Both the position numbers and the translations under genes were made by a program. A stretch of 34,546 nucleotides of DNA, taken from assembly GCA_030691385.1 (NCBI GenBank), contig JAUYEI010000092.1, positions 1 through 34,546 on the forward strand. Direction: 5' to 3'. Origin of the DNA: Azonexus sp. Its GTDB lineage: Bacteria; Pseudomonadota; Gammaproteobacteria; Burkholderiales; Rhodocyclaceae. Every line of letters begins with the position of its first letter. The stretch's first letter is position 1. The notes beneath the pieces were generated by a model. The model had not been told where the DNA came from and did no database searches. It saw only the letters and a program-made list of their open reading frames with translations. Shown here in pieces: positions 33,845 through 34,546 of this stretch.

Positions 33845-33945
33845 TCATTAGTTATTAGGAGCTTGAGCAGTTAGTGAGCAAGGACATGACTTACTCGCAC
33901 TGCTTTTGACTCGATCCTGAATCCTAACCACTGGATCCTGAAATC
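33845..33945. other. leuD-leuB spacer with short direct repeats
   Basis: A 101-base noncoding gap. It contains tandem-like TTAGTTA/TTAGTTATTAG units and GATCCTGAA twice (33913-33921 and 33934-33942). The same CTCGATCCTGAA stretch occurs after the ahpC-ahpF hairpin (21357 region). No terminator is seen. Confidence 0.5.
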
Positions 33946-34546
33946 ATGAAAATCTGCGTTCTGCCGGGTGACGGCATTGGCCCTGAAATTACCGCTGAAG
34001 CGGTGCGCGTATTGAAGGCTCTCGATCTCAAGTTCGAGATGGAAGAAGGGCTGCTCGGCGGCTGTGCGGTCGACGCGACTGATCATCCTTACCCGGAAGC
34101 GACGCAAAAGCTGGCGCGTGCGGCTGATGCCATCCTGCTCGGCGCCGTCGGTGGCCCGCAGTGGGACACTCTGCCGCGCGAAAAGCGCCCGGAGCGCGGC
34201 CTGCTCGGCATCCGCAAGGATCTGAATCTGTTTGCCAACCTGCGTCCGGCCATTTTGTATCCGGAACTGGCCAATGCTTCAACGCTCAAGCCGGAAGTGG
34301 TTGCCGGACTGGACATCCTGATCATTCGCGAACTGACCGGCGACATCTATTTCGGCCAGCCGCGCGGCATCCGTGAAGAAAACGGCGAGCGCGTCGGTTT
34401 CAACACCATGGTGTACAGCGAGTCGGAAATCCGCCGCATCGGCCATGTTGCCTTCCAGGCCGCCCAGAAGCGCGACAAACGCCTGTGTTCGGTCGACAAG
34501 ATGAACGTGCTCGAATGTACCCAACTCTGGCGCGACGTAATGATCG
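33946..34546 (+). CDS. leuB: 3-isopropylmalate dehydrogenase, 3' truncated by the window
   Basis: The first 200 codons of Leu[21 protein letters not shown] (dinucleotide-binding start), [22 protein letters not shown] and [14 protein letters not shown]. It oxidises 3-isopropylmalate to 2-isopropyl-3-oxosuccinate with NAD in leucine synthesis. The end lies beyond the window. It has a poor SD and follows a 101-base gap after leuD. Confidence 0.97.
   Translation, partial: MKICVLPGDGIGPEITAEAVRVLKALDLKFEMEEGLLGGCAVDATDHPYPEATQKLARAADAILLGAVGGPQWDTLPREKRPERGLLGIRKDLNLFANLRPAILYPELANASTLKPEVVAGLDILIIRELTGDIYFGQPRGIREENGERVGFNTMVYSESEIRRIGHVAFQAAQKRDKRLCSVDKMNVLECTQLWRDVMI

Noticed and set aside
1-34546. 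tRNA, rRNA, CRISPR arrays, phage or plasmid genes
   Set aside because: No cloverleaf, repeat-spacer pattern or matching protein was found by reading both strands.

Overview
The window looks like a chromosome segment from a denitrifying, facultatively anaerobic betaproteobacterium. Protein style, high GC and gene content (periplasmic nitrate reductase, NnrS, many TonB receptors, a leuC-lipoprotein-leuD arrangement) fit Rhodocyclales, Dechloromonas or Azonexus-like. This placement is by impression, not by a search.

Left half (about 1-19,200, all genes on the minus strand): two iron-style acquisition operons. The first runs from a Fur-box promoter at about 13,118-13,146 down to 187. In order it holds a heme/hemoglobin-type TonB receptor, a rho-independent terminator, an 85-aa CxxC protein, a very large CobN-like chelatase with a signal peptide and a C-terminal membrane anchor, a second TonB receptor, a one-helix membrane peptide, a MotA/TolQ/ExbB proton-channel protein, a DUF2149 protein, a 92-aa unknown, an alternative ribosomal protein S4 and a third TonB receptor with a CxxC plug. 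The receptor, exported CobN, ExbB-like and DUF2149 set matches what I recall of the Bacteroidetes hmuRSTUV system, where the CobN-like HmuS removes iron from heme without oxygen. I infer an anaerobic heme (or other metallo-tetrapyrrole) import and demetallation system. The second operon (19,100 down to 13,221) also starts behind a Fur-like box and holds a heme-type TonB receptor, a NitT/TauT-family ABC transporter and NnrS.

Middle (19,362-26,245): a small unknown ORF, ahpC-ahpF (peroxide detoxification, minus strand) with a candidate OxyR site, and divergently a napDABC operon behind a perfect FNR-type box. A strong terminator closes each operon.

Right part (26,480-34,546): a 235-bp repeat element with terminal inverted repeats, a radical SAM protein, an XRE-family regulator facing a palindrome-rich upstream region, a CBS-pair protein, a small basic protein, aroC, a YdcH/DUF465 protein, an MFS transporter, and leuC, an entericidin-like lipoprotein gene, leuD and leuB (cut by the window end).

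Two repeat families cut across the gene layout. The first is a roughly 36-bp motif with an invariant core ACGGTCAACC. It occurs six times, always in the same orientation, and lies in-frame inside or at the ends of several proteins (NnrS start, ExbB, CobN, MFS tail) and in the ahpC-ahpF and napA-napB gaps. The second is a roughly 235-bp MITE-like element, complete at 26,484-26,718 and partial at 1-153. No tRNA, rRNA, CRISPR array, transposase or phage gene was seen.
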